Under the pieces are notes generated by a model, which was not told the DNA's origin, did no database searches, and saw only the letters and a list, made by a program, of their open reading frames with translations. A stretch of 39,155 nucleotides of DNA from NCBI GenBank assembly GCA_017442225.1, contig JAFSAR010000007.1, positions 1 to 39,155 on the forward strand, read 5' to 3'. Positions 16,282 through 24,874 of this stretch are shown here, one piece after another. Position numbers and translations under genes: made by a program. How positions within the stretch are numbered: the first letter of the stretch is position 1; each line of letters starts with the position of its first letter. This DNA comes from Clostridia bacterium. GTDB lineage: Bacteria; Bacillota; Clostridia; Oscillospirales; Acutalibacteraceae.

Positions 16282-16407
16282 GTGATATTGAAACTTGCAG
16301 TTTCAGTTATATTATATTCGCTTCCAAAACTGTCCGAAGGACAATATAACTATGCGAAGCATAATATCACTGCAAAGCAATATCACTCGCCTTAAGGCGA
16401 ATATAAC
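16282..16407. repeat. hairpin-bead array with ATATMAC linkers
   Basis: Four consecutive units occupy 16331-16350, 16351-16370, 16371-16386 and 16387-16407. Each is a small stem-loop (TGTCC-gaa-GGACA, TATGC-gaa-GCATA, TGC-aaa-GCA, TCGCCTTAAGGCGA) followed by the same 7-base linker ATATAAC or ATATCAC. Upstream, the linkers appear inverted (GTGATAT at 16282-16288 and GTTATAT at 16306-16312) around TGAAAC/GTTTCA. Stem sequences differ while pairing and linker stay constant. A related remnant is at 38093-38137. Confidence 0.75.
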
Positions 16408-16408
16408 T

Positions 16409-16437
16409 GAGGCGCACTTCCTTACGGAGTGCGCCTC
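16409..16437. terminator. strong hairpin between convergent genes
   Basis: GAGGCGCACT (16409-16418) pairs with AGTGCGCCTC (16428-16437), extended by inner CC/GG pairs with one bulged T. It is GC-rich and is followed on the plus strand by TATTATTTTTTG. It separates the GH94 gene and hairpin array from the minus-strand oxidoreductase. Confidence 0.75.
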
Positions 16438-16448
16438 TATGCGTGTTA

Positions 16449-17426
16449 TTATTTTTTGTATTTTATTTTTCTTTTTCTTATACAGTCGGCGATTTCTACC
16501 GATTGCAAACCGCTTGAAACGTCTTCGGTGTAATCGCCCGAACGCACAGCTTCAAAAAAATCTCGATTTTCTTGATAAAAACCGCTTTCGAGGAACATTT
16601 CGGTGCTGTCTATAAGGCTGTCACCGTAGATAGTATCGGTAACATTATTGCCCACAAGGCGCGTAAGCTTACCGGGGGAATCGGGATTACTCCAAAAAGG
16701 CAGTTCCACAAAGTAGCTGGCAACATCTGTGTTTACAGAAATTCTTTCAGCTACTGTGCCGCCCATAGCAACAAGCGACAGTTGAGCTATTGCTCCGCTT
16801 TCAAAAATTCCGTTCAGATAAATATTAGCAACGTTTTTGTTTTCACCATCAATTTGCTGATATGTAAAATCTACCGTTTTGTAGTCGCAGTCAGCAATAA
16901 ATTTTACTGCATCTATAGCGTGAATAGTGGTGGTAGAGAAATCATCGTCGCGACGGTCCTTACGGTACATCTGATATGTTATATTGCGTACTACCTCGTT
17001 TTTCGTAAACTCTTTCAAGGCTGCTAAAAGCGGTGTGTATCTGCGATTAAAGGCAACGCGAACCGTAACGCCCGATTCTTTTGCGGCACTAATTAGTTTT
17101 TTAACTTCTTTTTTGTTACGGCCGGGCGGCTTCTCTAAAATAAGGGGGTATCCCATTTCTAATATTTGTGTAGCAATATCAACTGTTTTATCAACGGGTG
17201 ATATAAGACAAACCGCATCGGGCTTTATTTCGTTTAGCATTAATTTGTAGTCGGTATATGATTTTTTAAAACCAAACTGTTCCTTGAACGACTCGGCGTT
17301 TTCGATTTTTAAGTCACAACACGCGGCAAGCTGTGTATCGGGATAGGTTTCAGCATATTTTTTAAAAGCAGGACCGTGTCCCGAACGTGCCATATTACCG
17401 CAACCGATACTGCAAATCTTAAACAT
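16449..17426 (-). CDS. Gfo/Idh/MocA-family oxidoreductase
   Basis: This 325-residue protein has an N-terminal Rossmann fold with GCGNMA (residues 8-13) and the conserved EKP motif (LILEKPPG, about residues 96-103) followed by the usual FNRRYTP. Such enzymes oxidise or reduce sugars and sugar acids with NAD(P). The substrate is unknown. The ATG at 17426 has GGAG 8 bases upstream and overlaps the end of the AraC gene by 8 bases, so the two form an operon. A TTG two codons upstream is less likely. The operon is divergent from the lyase operon, suggesting that its product acts in the same pathway. Confidence 0.9.
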   Translation of the reverse strand: MFKICSIGCGNMARSGHGPAFKKYAETYPDTQLAACCDLKIENAESFKEQFGFKKSYTDYKLMLNEIKPDAVCLISPVDKTVDIATQILEMGYPLILEKPPGRNKKEVKKLISAAKESGVTVRVAFNRRYTPLLAALKEFTKNEVVRNITYQMYRKDRRDDDFSTTTIHAIDAVKFIADCDYKTVDFTYQQIDGENKNVANIYLNGIFESGAIAQLSLVAMGGTVAERISVNTDVASYFVELPFWSNPDSPGKLTRLVGNNVTDTIYGDSLIDSTEMFLESGFYQENRDFFEAVRSGDYTEDVSSGLQSVEIADCIRKRKIKYKK

Positions 17427-18213
17427 AATCAATTCTCCTTTTGTATTCAGCAGGTGATATGCCTGTTTGTTTTTTAAAGATTTTACACAGGTATGAGGCT
17501 GAGCAAAAACCTACCAACTCTGCAATTTCAGCCATAGTTTTTTCGGGTGCGTCAAGCAGCATTTCCTTTGCCATATCAATTTTTTTGTTTAGTATGTATT
17601 CCATAGGCGGAACACCGTAGTTTTTAACAAACAGTCTGCGTAAATGCGCAGGTGAATAACCTGATATTTGCGATAAATACTCGGGCGTGATTTTTTTATA
17701 ATAGTTAATGTTTATATATTCAACGGCTGAAAAAAGCTTATAGTTGTCGGCATAGTCTTTGCTTTTTTCAAGCCTTTGCGAACATAATATGTAAATTAAC
17801 CGTAAAAACAATTCGGCAACCTTAATTTTAGAAAGCTGTGCGCCCGAACGGTGAAATTCACTTATATCTCTAAAAAGGCGCAGGCAGTTTGTGTCCCGAG
17901 TTACAGTGTTTATTTGAAAATCAAAATCACGCTCATTAAAAAAGGAAATAAAATAATAAGAAAGATCGCCGTTTTCATCATTTGATAATATAACATTTTC
18001 AAAATCTTTAATGTAAATCACATCACCGACAGAGCAAATGTGTTCAATATTTTGGGTTTTAACCGTACATTTACCTGATTCTATACAATAAAATGCAGAG
18101 TGTTCACAGGTGTGTTCCCATATCCAACCCGCACGGTGTTTATAATATCCTGCATTTTTAAAAGCAGTAATGGGATTTGTGGTAAAATTGTCGAAATCTC
18201 TAATATCACCCAT
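17419..18213 (-). CDS. AraC-family transcriptional regulator (pathway regulator)
   Basis: This 264-residue protein has an N-terminal cupin-like sensor part (SGKCTVKTQNIEHICSVGDVIYI) and two C-terminal helix-turn-helix motifs in the AraC pattern. These run from about residue 165 (VEYININYYKKITPEYLSQ) to the end (AELVGFCSASYLCKIFKKQTG then SPAEYKRR). The ATG at 18213 is preferred over one six codons upstream because GGAAA precedes it by 7 bases and the predicted transcript start (about 18237) leaves almost no leader for the upstream ATG. It probably controls the divergent operon starting at 18375 and its own operon; the inducer is unknown. Confidence 0.9.
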   Translation of the reverse strand: MGDIRDFDNFTTNPITAFKNAGYYKHRAGWIWEHTCEHSAFYCIESGKCTVKTQNIEHICSVGDVIYIKDFENVILSNDENGDLSYYFISFFNERDFDFQINTVTRDTNCLRLFRDISEFHRSGAQLSKIKVAELFLRLIYILCSQRLEKSKDYADNYKLFSAVEYININYYKKITPEYLSQISGYSPAHLRRLFVKNYGVPPMEYILNKKIDMAKEMLLDAPEKTMAEIAELVGFCSASYLCKIFKKQTGISPAEYKRRIDYV

Positions 18214-18243
18214 AGGAAAATTTCCTTTCATAATATTTAATTT

Positions 18244-18272
18244 ATTTTACCGAACAAAATATTTTTTGTCAA
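18244..18272 (-). promoter_or_regulatory. promoter of the AraC-oxidoreductase operon
   Basis: On the minus strand TTGACA (plus 18267-18272) and TAAAAT (plus 18244-18249) are 17 bases apart. It lies back to back with the plus promoter at 18315-18343. Confidence 0.8.
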
Positions 18273-18314
18273 GGAAAATGAGCGAATTGTTATATAATTC
18301 GAGCGTGGATTATA

Positions 18315-18343
18315 TTGCAAAAAATGTGATTTAATAATATAAT
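18315..18343 (+). promoter_or_regulatory. promoter of the lyase/dehydrogenase operon
   Basis: TTGCAA (18315-18320) and TATAAT (18338-18343) are 17 bases apart. The start is predicted near 18350, with AGGAGG before the ATG at 18375. The bases between the two divergent promoters (18273-18314) are the likely AraC binding region. Confidence 0.8.
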
Positions 18344-18374
18344 CATAATAGAGTACTATGCTTAGGAGGCAATT

Positions 18375-19379
18375 ATGAAAGCTTTAGTTGCTATAAGAAA
18401 AGATAAAACATTTGACACTTTTTTTAACCAAGAAAATATTAAGTTTGCCGAGTCCCTTGGCGAAATAGTTTGGCTTGATACCGCAGTTGCCACACAGGAT
18501 GAATTAAAAGAAAAAATCAAAGATTGCGATACCTATGTTACCTGTTGGGGTTCGCCTGCGCTCACACCCGAAATTTTAGAGTGTGCGCCCAAGCTGAAGC
18601 TACTTACTCATTTGGGCTCAACCGTAGCGCCCGTAGTTTGTGACGAGGTTTATGAGCGTGGTATCAAGGTAATAAGCGGCTTTGATTATTTTTCAAAATC
18701 TACCGCTGAGGGAGCCGTTGCATATATGCTGGCTGCTATGCGCAACATTCCTTTTTATAACGATAGATTGAAAGAAAAAAGAATATGGCGCGAAACCGAT
18801 GATTACACCGACAGTGTTATATATAAAAAGGTAGGTCTTGTAGGTTACGGCGGTGTTGGCAAATATGTTGCAAAAATGCTTAGCACCTTTGATGTTGATA
18901 TGAAGGTGAGTGCTCGTCGCGAGCTTCCCGAGCAGGACAAACAGCTTTACGGTTTTACTCAGTGCTCTATGGAAGAGATTTTTTCTACCTGTGATATTAT
19001 ATCAATCCATCTTGCCTATAACAACAGTACCCATCATATGATTAACGACGAGCTATTGTCAAAAATAAAACCTGGCGCACTTCTTGTAAATACTGCGCGC
19101 GGAGCTGTAATTGATGAGGCGGCGATGATAAAGCATCTTAAAGCCGGCGATTTTAATGCGGCGCTTGACGTGTACGAACAAGAACCGATTAATATGGATA
19201 ATCCAATGCTTTCGCTTCCCAATGTTTTAATGCTTCCGCACCAGGCTGGTGTTACGGTAAATTTACGCGCGGTATTAACACACGATCTAATGCAAGAAAG
19301 TGTTGACTTTATTGATAGCGGCATACTGGTTAAAAATGAAATAATGGCATCAAAAGCAGTAAATATGTCTAAGTTTTAA
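18375..19379 (+). CDS. D-isomer-specific 2-hydroxyacid dehydrogenase
   Basis: This 334-residue NAD-dependent enzyme interconverts a 2-oxoacid and a D-2-hydroxyacid. The NAD fold has VGYGGVG (residues 156-162). The catalytic triad is present: Arg in NTARGAVID, Glu in YEQEP and His in LPHQAG. It is clear of the phosphoglycerate dehydrogenase ACT domain, so a catabolic role is likely. It is first in a five-gene operon and has AGGAGG 6 bases before the ATG. Substrate not evident; a sugar-derived 2-oxoacid fits the context. Confidence 0.9.
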   Translation: MKALVAIRKDKTFDTFFNQENIKFAESLGEIVWLDTAVATQDELKEKIKDCDTYVTCWGSPALTPEILECAPKLKLLTHLGSTVAPVVCDEVYERGIKVISGFDYFSKSTAEGAVAYMLAAMRNIPFYNDRLKEKRIWRETDDYTDSVIYKKVGLVGYGGVGKYVAKMLSTFDVDMKVSARRELPEQDKQLYGFTQCSMEEIFSTCDIISIHLAYNNSTHHMINDELLSKIKPGALLVNTARGAVIDEAAMIKHLKAGDFNAALDVYEQEPINMDNPMLSLPNVLMLPHQAGVTVNLRAVLTHDLMQESVDFIDSGILVKNEIMASKAVNMSKF

Positions 19380-19391
19380 GGAGATAACATT

Positions 19392-21338
19392 ATGCTTAAT
19401 TCACCGTATGAAAAACCTTATATAACTCCGCCTGCCGAGCATCCTCGCGTAATGTTTCGTGAGTCGGACAAAAAAAGAATAATCGGTAACTTCGCTCACC
19501 CTGAAAATCGCCGCGCATACGAGCTGTGGCAACGTATTTGTAAAAAAGATTTTCGACAGTTTTATGATGATATTGGAGCGGGTCGTTACAATCTTATGGT
19601 GTGCCTTATGATAGAGGCTAAGGCTTTTGAGGCATGGGTTGAGGATGATGACCAAAAGGCACGCGATATTATTGATAATACCAAAAAAATAGTAGAACTT
19701 TTTAGCTCAGACCGCAATATTAACCTTATGCTTTGCCGACATACAGGGCATATAGTGTTTGTGGTGTCACTTCTTTACGACTGGTTGTATAAATATCTAA
19801 CACAAGAAGAAAAGTTGTTTTTTATTGCAAAGTGTGAGCAGTTTTTGGAAGCGGGTATGGAGGTAGGTTACCCCCCTGTTAAGCAGCGTAATACTCACAG
19901 TCATTCCCACGAAGCGCAGTATTTACGTGATATGCTGGCATTTTCTATCGCCACCTATGATGAACGTCCTGATATATATAATTTTATTGTCGGCAGAATA
20001 ATAGCCGATTTGGTTCCTTTTTATAAGTTCAGTTTTTCTACCGAAATACACAATCAGGGGCCGTCTTATGGGGCATATCGTCACGTTTCGGTTCTTTGGG
20101 CGCAACTGTTGTTTTATCAAATGAGCGGACAAAAAATCTTTGATGAATGTGTTGAAAATGCCGACGGATATTATTACCTGACTCGCGCCGACGGCGAGAG
20201 CTTGCGTATAGGCGACGACTGTAATGATGATAAAGGCGGAGGATATGTGGTAAAGCATCCGTTTACGGTTGTTCACTTCTTTGCGGCAGCGCTTACAGGT
20301 AATGCGGCATATAAAAAATATTATTTCGAAAACTATCGCGATGAGGTTATGGTGCCTACACACTATGGTATCGACCTTTATAAAGATAACACTTATGGCG
20401 AAGGACTTTACTCACCTGTATGTCACCTTGTATTTAATCTCATTACTCAGACATTTACGCCCAAGCCTTACGAAAAGGCAAGATATTTTAAATATCCTGC
20501 AGGTATTACCATTTACAAAGACGAGGTTAAAAACACCACTGTTTATATGAAAATCGGTGAGCTCTGGTGTCAAGGACACGAGCATTATGACACGGGCGAT
20601 TTTCAGATTTACCATAACGGCATATTGGTGTCTTCTTCGGGCGCGTATTACTGGTATGGTTGCGAGCATTTTTATAACTACGATACCCGCACTTCGTCAC
20701 ATAATTGCCTTACAATTCGTGACCCCGAAGTTAAAACTTTAGGTCAAATAACCGAATGGGGCAAAACCTTTGATTACATAAATGATGGCGGCACTCGTAT
20801 GCCAAAGCCCACTACCGATTATAATCTTGAACCAGATTTAGCGACTGCGTGGCAGCGTGACTGTCAAATGGCAAAGGTGTTATCGCATAGCGAAGGTGAT
20901 AACGGTGCCGAGATTGTCGGTGACTTAACACAGGCATATTCACACACCTGTGACAAGGTTATTCGTAAAATGAGCTTTGATGCTACACTCGGCACAAACG
21001 GTGTGTTTACCGTTGAGGATGAGGTCACTGCAAAGAGTGAAGATTTTATAAAATGTTTTCATTTGCATACTATGGAAGAGCCAAAAATTATCGGCAACGA
21101 GATTACAATCACACACAAGGGCGGAGAATTGCGTTGCACTGTTATTGAGCCGAAAGATGCAAGCATTACCGCTATCGGCGGTGGAGATAACCGTTTCACA
21201 ACTGTTGGTATTCCCGTACCGAGCGACAAGACCGAAAATCGTGAGTGTGGCTGGGGAAAAATAATAATTTCACCTACCGACAAAGCAAAGACACACAGAT
21301 TTAAGGTTCGGATGGAAATACTTGATGTTGAACTTTAA
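19392..21338 (+). CDS. heparinase II/III-like protein (putative polysaccharide lyase)
   Basis: This 648-residue protein has an N-terminal (alpha/alpha) toroid and a C-terminal beta-sandwich typical of heparinase II/III-type lyases (PL12/15/17/21 superfamily). Signatures are NTHSHSHEAQYLRDM (about residues 167-181), GPSYGAYRHVS (about 223-233), then GHEHYDTGDFQIYHNG (about 395-410) with its His and Tyr, and SSHNCLTI (about 435-442). Those His and Tyr positions serve as catalytic acid or base in the family. No signal peptide is seen, so it would act on intracellular oligomers. AGGAGA lies 7 bases before the ATG. The specific substrate is not assignable. Confidence 0.85.
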   Translation: MLNSPYEKPYITPPAEHPRVMFRESDKKRIIGNFAHPENRRAYELWQRICKKDFRQFYDDIGAGRYNLMVCLMIEAKAFEAWVEDDDQKARDIIDNTKKIVELFSSDRNINLMLCRHTGHIVFVVSLLYDWLYKYLTQEEKLFFIAKCEQFLEAGMEVGYPPVKQRNTHSHSHEAQYLRDMLAFSIATYDERPDIYNFIVGRIIADLVPFYKFSFSTEIHNQGPSYGAYRHVSVLWAQLLFYQMSGQKIFDECVENADGYYYLTRADGESLRIGDDCNDDKGGGYVVKHPFTVVHFFAAALTGNAAYKKYYFENYRDEVMVPTHYGIDLYKDNTYGEGLYSPVCHLVFNLITQTFTPKPYEKARYFKYPAGITIYKDEVKNTTVYMKIGELWCQGHEHYDTGDFQIYHNGILVSSSGAYYWYGCEHFYNYDTRTSSHNCLTIRDPEVKTLGQITEWGKTFDYINDGGTRMPKPTTDYNLEPDLATAWQRDCQMAKVLSHSEGDNGAEIVGDLTQAYSHTCDKVIRKMSFDATLGTNGVFTVEDEVTAKSEDFIKCFHLHTMEEPKIIGNEITITHKGGELRCTVIEPKDASITAIGGGDNRFTTVGIPVPSDKTENRECGWGKIIISPTDKAKTHRFKVRMEILDVEL

Positions 21339-21354
21339 TATAGGGGCTGATTAA

Positions 21355-22659
21355 ATGAAAATATCTCAAATTAAAACTGATATACTTGCCACAGCCCAAA
21401 ATAGCGGTGAATGGGTTAAAAACATTGCAAAAGAAATTTACAATAATCCTGAACTTGGCTTTAAGGAGGAAAAGGCCTCCGCTTTGGTAAGACGGGCGTT
21501 TTCAGAGCTTGATATTGAATATCAATATCCGATTGCGCTTACAGGTGTAAAAGCAACTCTTAGGGGCAAAAGCAACAGTTTCAATGTCTGTATTATCGGC
21601 GAACTTGATGCTATTGTATCGCCAGAGCATCCCGACGCTGACAAAATAGGCGCGGTTCATGCCTGTGGACACTCTGCGCAAATCGGGGCTATGCTGGGAG
21701 CGGCATATATTCTGAAAAAAAGCGGCATAATGCAGTACCTTGACGGCAACGTAACCTTTATGGCGGTTCCTGCTGAGGAATATAACGAGTTAGCCTACCG
21801 TTCAAGTCTTAAAGAGGAAGGTAAAATTAAATACTTTAGCGGTAAACAACAGTTTGTATATGAGGGTGCGTTTGATGATGTCGATATGGCAATAATGCTT
21901 CACGCGATGGGTAATGAGCCTGACAAAAAGCTTTATATAAATGGAAACAATTTAGGCTTTATTTCAAAAAAACTTACATTTAAAGGCAAATCCGCGCACG
22001 CAAGCACACCGTCCGAGGGTACCAATGCCTTAAATGCGGCGGCGCTCGCAATACTCGGCATACACTCCAACCGCGATACATTTACCGAAGAAGAAAGAAT
22101 AAGAATTCATCCTATAATTACAAAAGGCGGAGACGTCGTAAACACGGTGCCCGATCTTGTTGAGATGGAAATGCAGGTGCGCGGTGCAACGACAGACGCT
22201 ATAGCAAAAGCAAATGGTGTTGTAGACCGTGCGGCGCGGGGAGCAGCGCAAATGATGGGCGCTACGGTGCAAACGGAGGATATATCAGGATATCTTCCTT
22301 TGTGTGAGGATAAGCGGCTGCTTCAGGTTTTAGAAGATGTTGCGCAGGGGCTTATTGAGGATAAAAATATAATAAGCGGTTATACTCTGGTAGGCTCTAC
22401 CGATATGGGTGATATAAGCAATATTTTGCCTGCGATTCAACCGTCAATAGGAGGCTTTTGCGGCGGACTTCATTCAAAAGATTTTAAAATCTGTGATGAG
22501 GACACGGCGATTATGCTACCTGCAAAGCTTATGGCGCTTACGGCGGCACAGCTGCTCTTTGACGGCGCATCAAAAGCTAAATCGGTTAAGGAAAATTTTG
22601 TTCCTAAATTCACAAAAGAACAATATTTAAACTATTTAGAAGGAGAACACAAAAAATGA
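21355..22659 (+). CDS. M20-family amidohydrolase
   Basis: This 434-residue zinc enzyme resembles M20D/AbgB-type amidohydrolases: AVHACGHSAQIGAMLGAA (about residues 99-116) supplies metal ligands, VPAEEYNE holds the catalytic Glu, and the lid domain has FKGKSAHASTP (about 211-221). The C-terminal part has GSTDMGDISN and GFCGGLHSKDF. Family members remove acyl groups from N-acylated substrates. In this operon it might cleave an amide-linked substituent from a sugar, which is inference. The stop overlaps the next start (ATGA). Confidence 0.88.
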   Translation: MKISQIKTDILATAQNSGEWVKNIAKEIYNNPELGFKEEKASALVRRAFSELDIEYQYPIALTGVKATLRGKSNSFNVCIIGELDAIVSPEHPDADKIGAVHACGHSAQIGAMLGAAYILKKSGIMQYLDGNVTFMAVPAEEYNELAYRSSLKEEGKIKYFSGKQQFVYEGAFDDVDMAIMLHAMGNEPDKKLYINGNNLGFISKKLTFKGKSAHASTPSEGTNALNAAALAILGIHSNRDTFTEEERIRIHPIITKGGDVVNTVPDLVEMEMQVRGATTDAIAKANGVVDRAARGAAQMMGATVQTEDISGYLPLCEDKRLLQVLEDVAQGLIEDKNIISGYTLVGSTDMGDISNILPAIQPSIGGFCGGLHSKDFKICDEDTAIMLPAKLMALTAAQLLFDGASKAKSVKENFVPKFTKEQYLNYLEGEHKK

Positions 22660-23684
22660 AAAGAGAACTTTGGACAGAGGAAAAACTTGACGAGCTTTTA
22701 TCCACGCCAAGCGATGCGTTGGTGGAAGATATTAAAAAAATAAATGGCGATATAATGGTTCTGGGCGCAGGCGGTAAAATGGGTCCCAGCCTTTGCTTGC
22801 TCGCAAAAAAAGCTGCTTTAAAAGCAGGGATAGACAAAAAGATTTATGCGGTATCACGAGGAAGTGATAAAATCGCTACTGAGCTGATGAAATCAAACGG
22901 TATAGATGTAATAGCTTGTGACCTTTTGGATAAAGAACAGCTTTACGCATTACCCGATGTGGAAAACATTATCTATATGGCTGGCAAAAAATTCGGCACC
23001 AACGGTAACGAGTGGCAAACATGGGCAATGAATTCAACCTTACCTGCATTTGTGGCTGACAAGTTCAAAAAATCAAATATTGTGGTATTTTCTTCAGGAA
23101 ATATTTATCCTATTGTTCCGCTTCATACCTGTGGCTGTACCGAAGAGGATAGGGTGGCTCCAAACGGCGAATATGCTATGAGCTGTCTTGCGAGAGAACG
23201 CGCGTTTGAATATGCGGCAAATACATACGGAACAAAAGTTTTTACCTATAGACTTAATTTTGCTGTTGATTTGAGATACGGCGTTATATTTGATGTTGCT
23301 AACAAAATATTAAATGGGGAACCTATCAGTTTATCAACACCATGTTTCAATTTTATATGGCAGGGTAGCGCAAACGAATATGCTATACGCGGCTTGCTGC
23401 ACGCAAGCGCGCCTGCTACGGTTATGAATATAACAGGTCCTGAAGTTGTTTCTATCAAAAAAATGGCGTTAAAACTGGGCGAGTATCTCGGTAAAACACC
23501 GATTTTTGAAGGTGAATGTGGTACTGACGCATATCTTAACGACGCATCAAAAGCTATAGAGCTATTTGGCTATCCGTCTGTTTGCGCGGAAACACTTATT
23601 CGTTGGCAGGCCGAATGGCTGCTTGATGGCGGTCGAACACTTGACAAGCCCACACATTTCGAAGAAAGAAAGGGTAACTATTGA
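22656..23684 (+). CDS. NAD-dependent epimerase/dehydratase-like SDR protein
   Basis: This 342-residue extended SDR has the glycine motif VLGAGGKMG (about residues 31-39) and a serine-rich VFSSGNIYP block. The YxxxK catalytic pair reads YAMSC, so the Lys is replaced by Cys, although the Tyr remains. A Lys-less protein may use a different mechanism or bind rather than convert its ligand. The C-terminal half has GEYLGKTPIFEG. Its ATG overlaps the M20 stop and its TGA overlaps the next start, so translation is coupled. Sugar epimerase or dehydratase activity is possible, unproven. Confidence 0.82.
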   Translation: MKRELWTEEKLDELLSTPSDALVEDIKKINGDIMVLGAGGKMGPSLCLLAKKAALKAGIDKKIYAVSRGSDKIATELMKSNGIDVIACDLLDKEQLYALPDVENIIYMAGKKFGTNGNEWQTWAMNSTLPAFVADKFKKSNIVVFSSGNIYPIVPLHTCGCTEEDRVAPNGEYAMSCLARERAFEYAANTYGTKVFTYRLNFAVDLRYGVIFDVANKILNGEPISLSTPCFNFIWQGSANEYAIRGLLHASAPATVMNITGPEVVSIKKMALKLGEYLGKTPIFEGECGTDAYLNDASKAIELFGYPSVCAETLIRWQAEWLLDGGRTLDKPTHFEERKGNY

Positions 23685-24754
23685 TTATGGACAGACATAC
23701 AAAAGCACTTAAGATTTTAAAAGCAGGTACCGTTATTCCTGCAACACCGTTAGCGCTTGATGAGAGTAGAAAATTTGATGAATACTCACAGCGTTTGCTA
23801 ATGAAATATTACTTAAACTGTGGTGTTGGCGGAATTGCTACTGCAGTTCATTCTACTCAATTTGAAATACGTGACCCCGAGGTTGGGCTTTTTGAACCGA
23901 TTTTAAAATTGGTATCGGAAGAAATTGATGATTTCGAGAAAAAAACAGGTAAGGTTATCGTAAAGGTTGCAGGTTGTTGCGGTAAAACGCCACAAGCCGT
24001 AAACGAGGCGCAGCTTGCGAAAAAATATGGTTATGATGCGGTGCTATTGAGTCCCGGCGGACTTAATGATTTAAGCGAGGATGAGATGATTGAACGCACC
24101 AAGGCGGTTGCAGAAGTAATGCCTGTAATTGGATTTTATCTGCAAACCGCTGTAGGCGGAAGACATTTTTCTTATAGCTATTGGCAAAGACTTTGCGAGA
24201 TACCTAACGTAGTGGCAATCAAGGCGGCGCCCTTTAATCGCTATATGTCACAGGACGTTGCTCGCGCTGCGGCGCTGTCAAGCAGAAGTGACGAAATAAC
24301 CCTGTATACAGGCAACGACGACAACATAGTAATTGATTTACTTACTACGTATAAATTTGACGTTGACGGCAAGTATTACGAAAAAGGATTTGATGGTGGA
24401 TTACTCGGTCATTGGTCTGTATGGACCAAAAAAGCGGTTGAACTTTTCAATCTTTGTAAACAGGAAAAGGAAAAGGGTAGTATTTCGGCGCAAATGTTAT
24501 CACTCGCTAATGCCGTTACCGATACAAATGCAGTGCTTTTTGACGGCGCAAACGGTTTCGCGGGCTGTATACCGGGACTTCATTATGTGCTTAAAAGACA
24601 AGGGCTTATGAAAAGTCTCAACTGTATAAATCCCGACGAAAAGTTGTCCAGCGGTCAAGAGCAAGAATTTGAAAGAATTTACAGTATGTACCCACAGCTT
24701 TTTGACGATGATTTTGTAAAAGAAAATATTGAGAGCTGGAAATCTCAACTATAA
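23681..24754 (+). CDS. DapA/NanA-type aldolase-family protein
   Basis: This 357-residue TIM barrel belongs to the dihydrodipicolinate synthase / N-acetylneuraminate lyase family. The Schiff-base Lys sits in VVAIKAAPFNRY and the Tyr in IGFYLQTAVGG. The usual GTTGE pyruvate-binding loop is replaced by AVHSTQFE, so the substrate may not be pyruvate. It is the last operon gene. The start could be TTG at 23681, which has AAGGG 6 bases upstream, or ATG at 23687. A retro-aldol step on a keto-acid from the preceding reactions fits the operon. Confidence 0.85.
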   Translation: MIMDRHTKALKILKAGTVIPATPLALDESRKFDEYSQRLLMKYYLNCGVGGIATAVHSTQFEIRDPEVGLFEPILKLVSEEIDDFEKKTGKVIVKVAGCCGKTPQAVNEAQLAKKYGYDAVLLSPGGLNDLSEDEMIERTKAVAEVMPVIGFYLQTAVGGRHFSYSYWQRLCEIPNVVAIKAAPFNRYMSQDVARAAALSSRSDEITLYTGNDDNIVIDLLTTYKFDVDGKYYEKGFDGGLLGHWSVWTKKAVELFNLCKQEKEKGSISAQMLSLANAVTDTNAVLFDGANGFAGCIPGLHYVLKRQGLMKSLNCINPDEKLSSGQEQEFERIYSMYPQLFDDDFVKENIESWKSQL

Positions 24755-24758
24755 ACAC

Positions 24759-24790
24759 TACACACCGCAAAACTTGCTTTGCGGTGTGTA
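24759..24790 (+). terminator. terminator of the lyase operon
   Basis: A perfect 13-bp stem (24759-24771 with 24778-24790) with a 6-base loop is followed by AAATTTTGTT. It lies just after the aldolase-family gene. Confidence 0.85.
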
Positions 24791-24811
24791 AAATTTTGTT
24801 AATATTTGTAC

Positions 24812-24840
24812 TTTATTTTGATTGAGACTTATGCTATAAT
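24812..24840 (+). promoter_or_regulatory. extended -10 promoter of the plsC-like gene
   Basis: TATAAT (24835-24840) is preceded by TG one base away (extended -10), with TTTATT (24812-24817) 17 bases upstream. The start is expected near 24847. Confidence 0.65.
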
Positions 24841-24874
24841 AATACAGTATAAATTTTATTCAACGGGGTAAATT

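Noticed and set aside
16241..16437. CRISPR-like repeats in the hairpin array
   Set aside because: Units are 16-21 bases, differ in sequence apart from a 7-base linker, and there are no spacers or cas genes.
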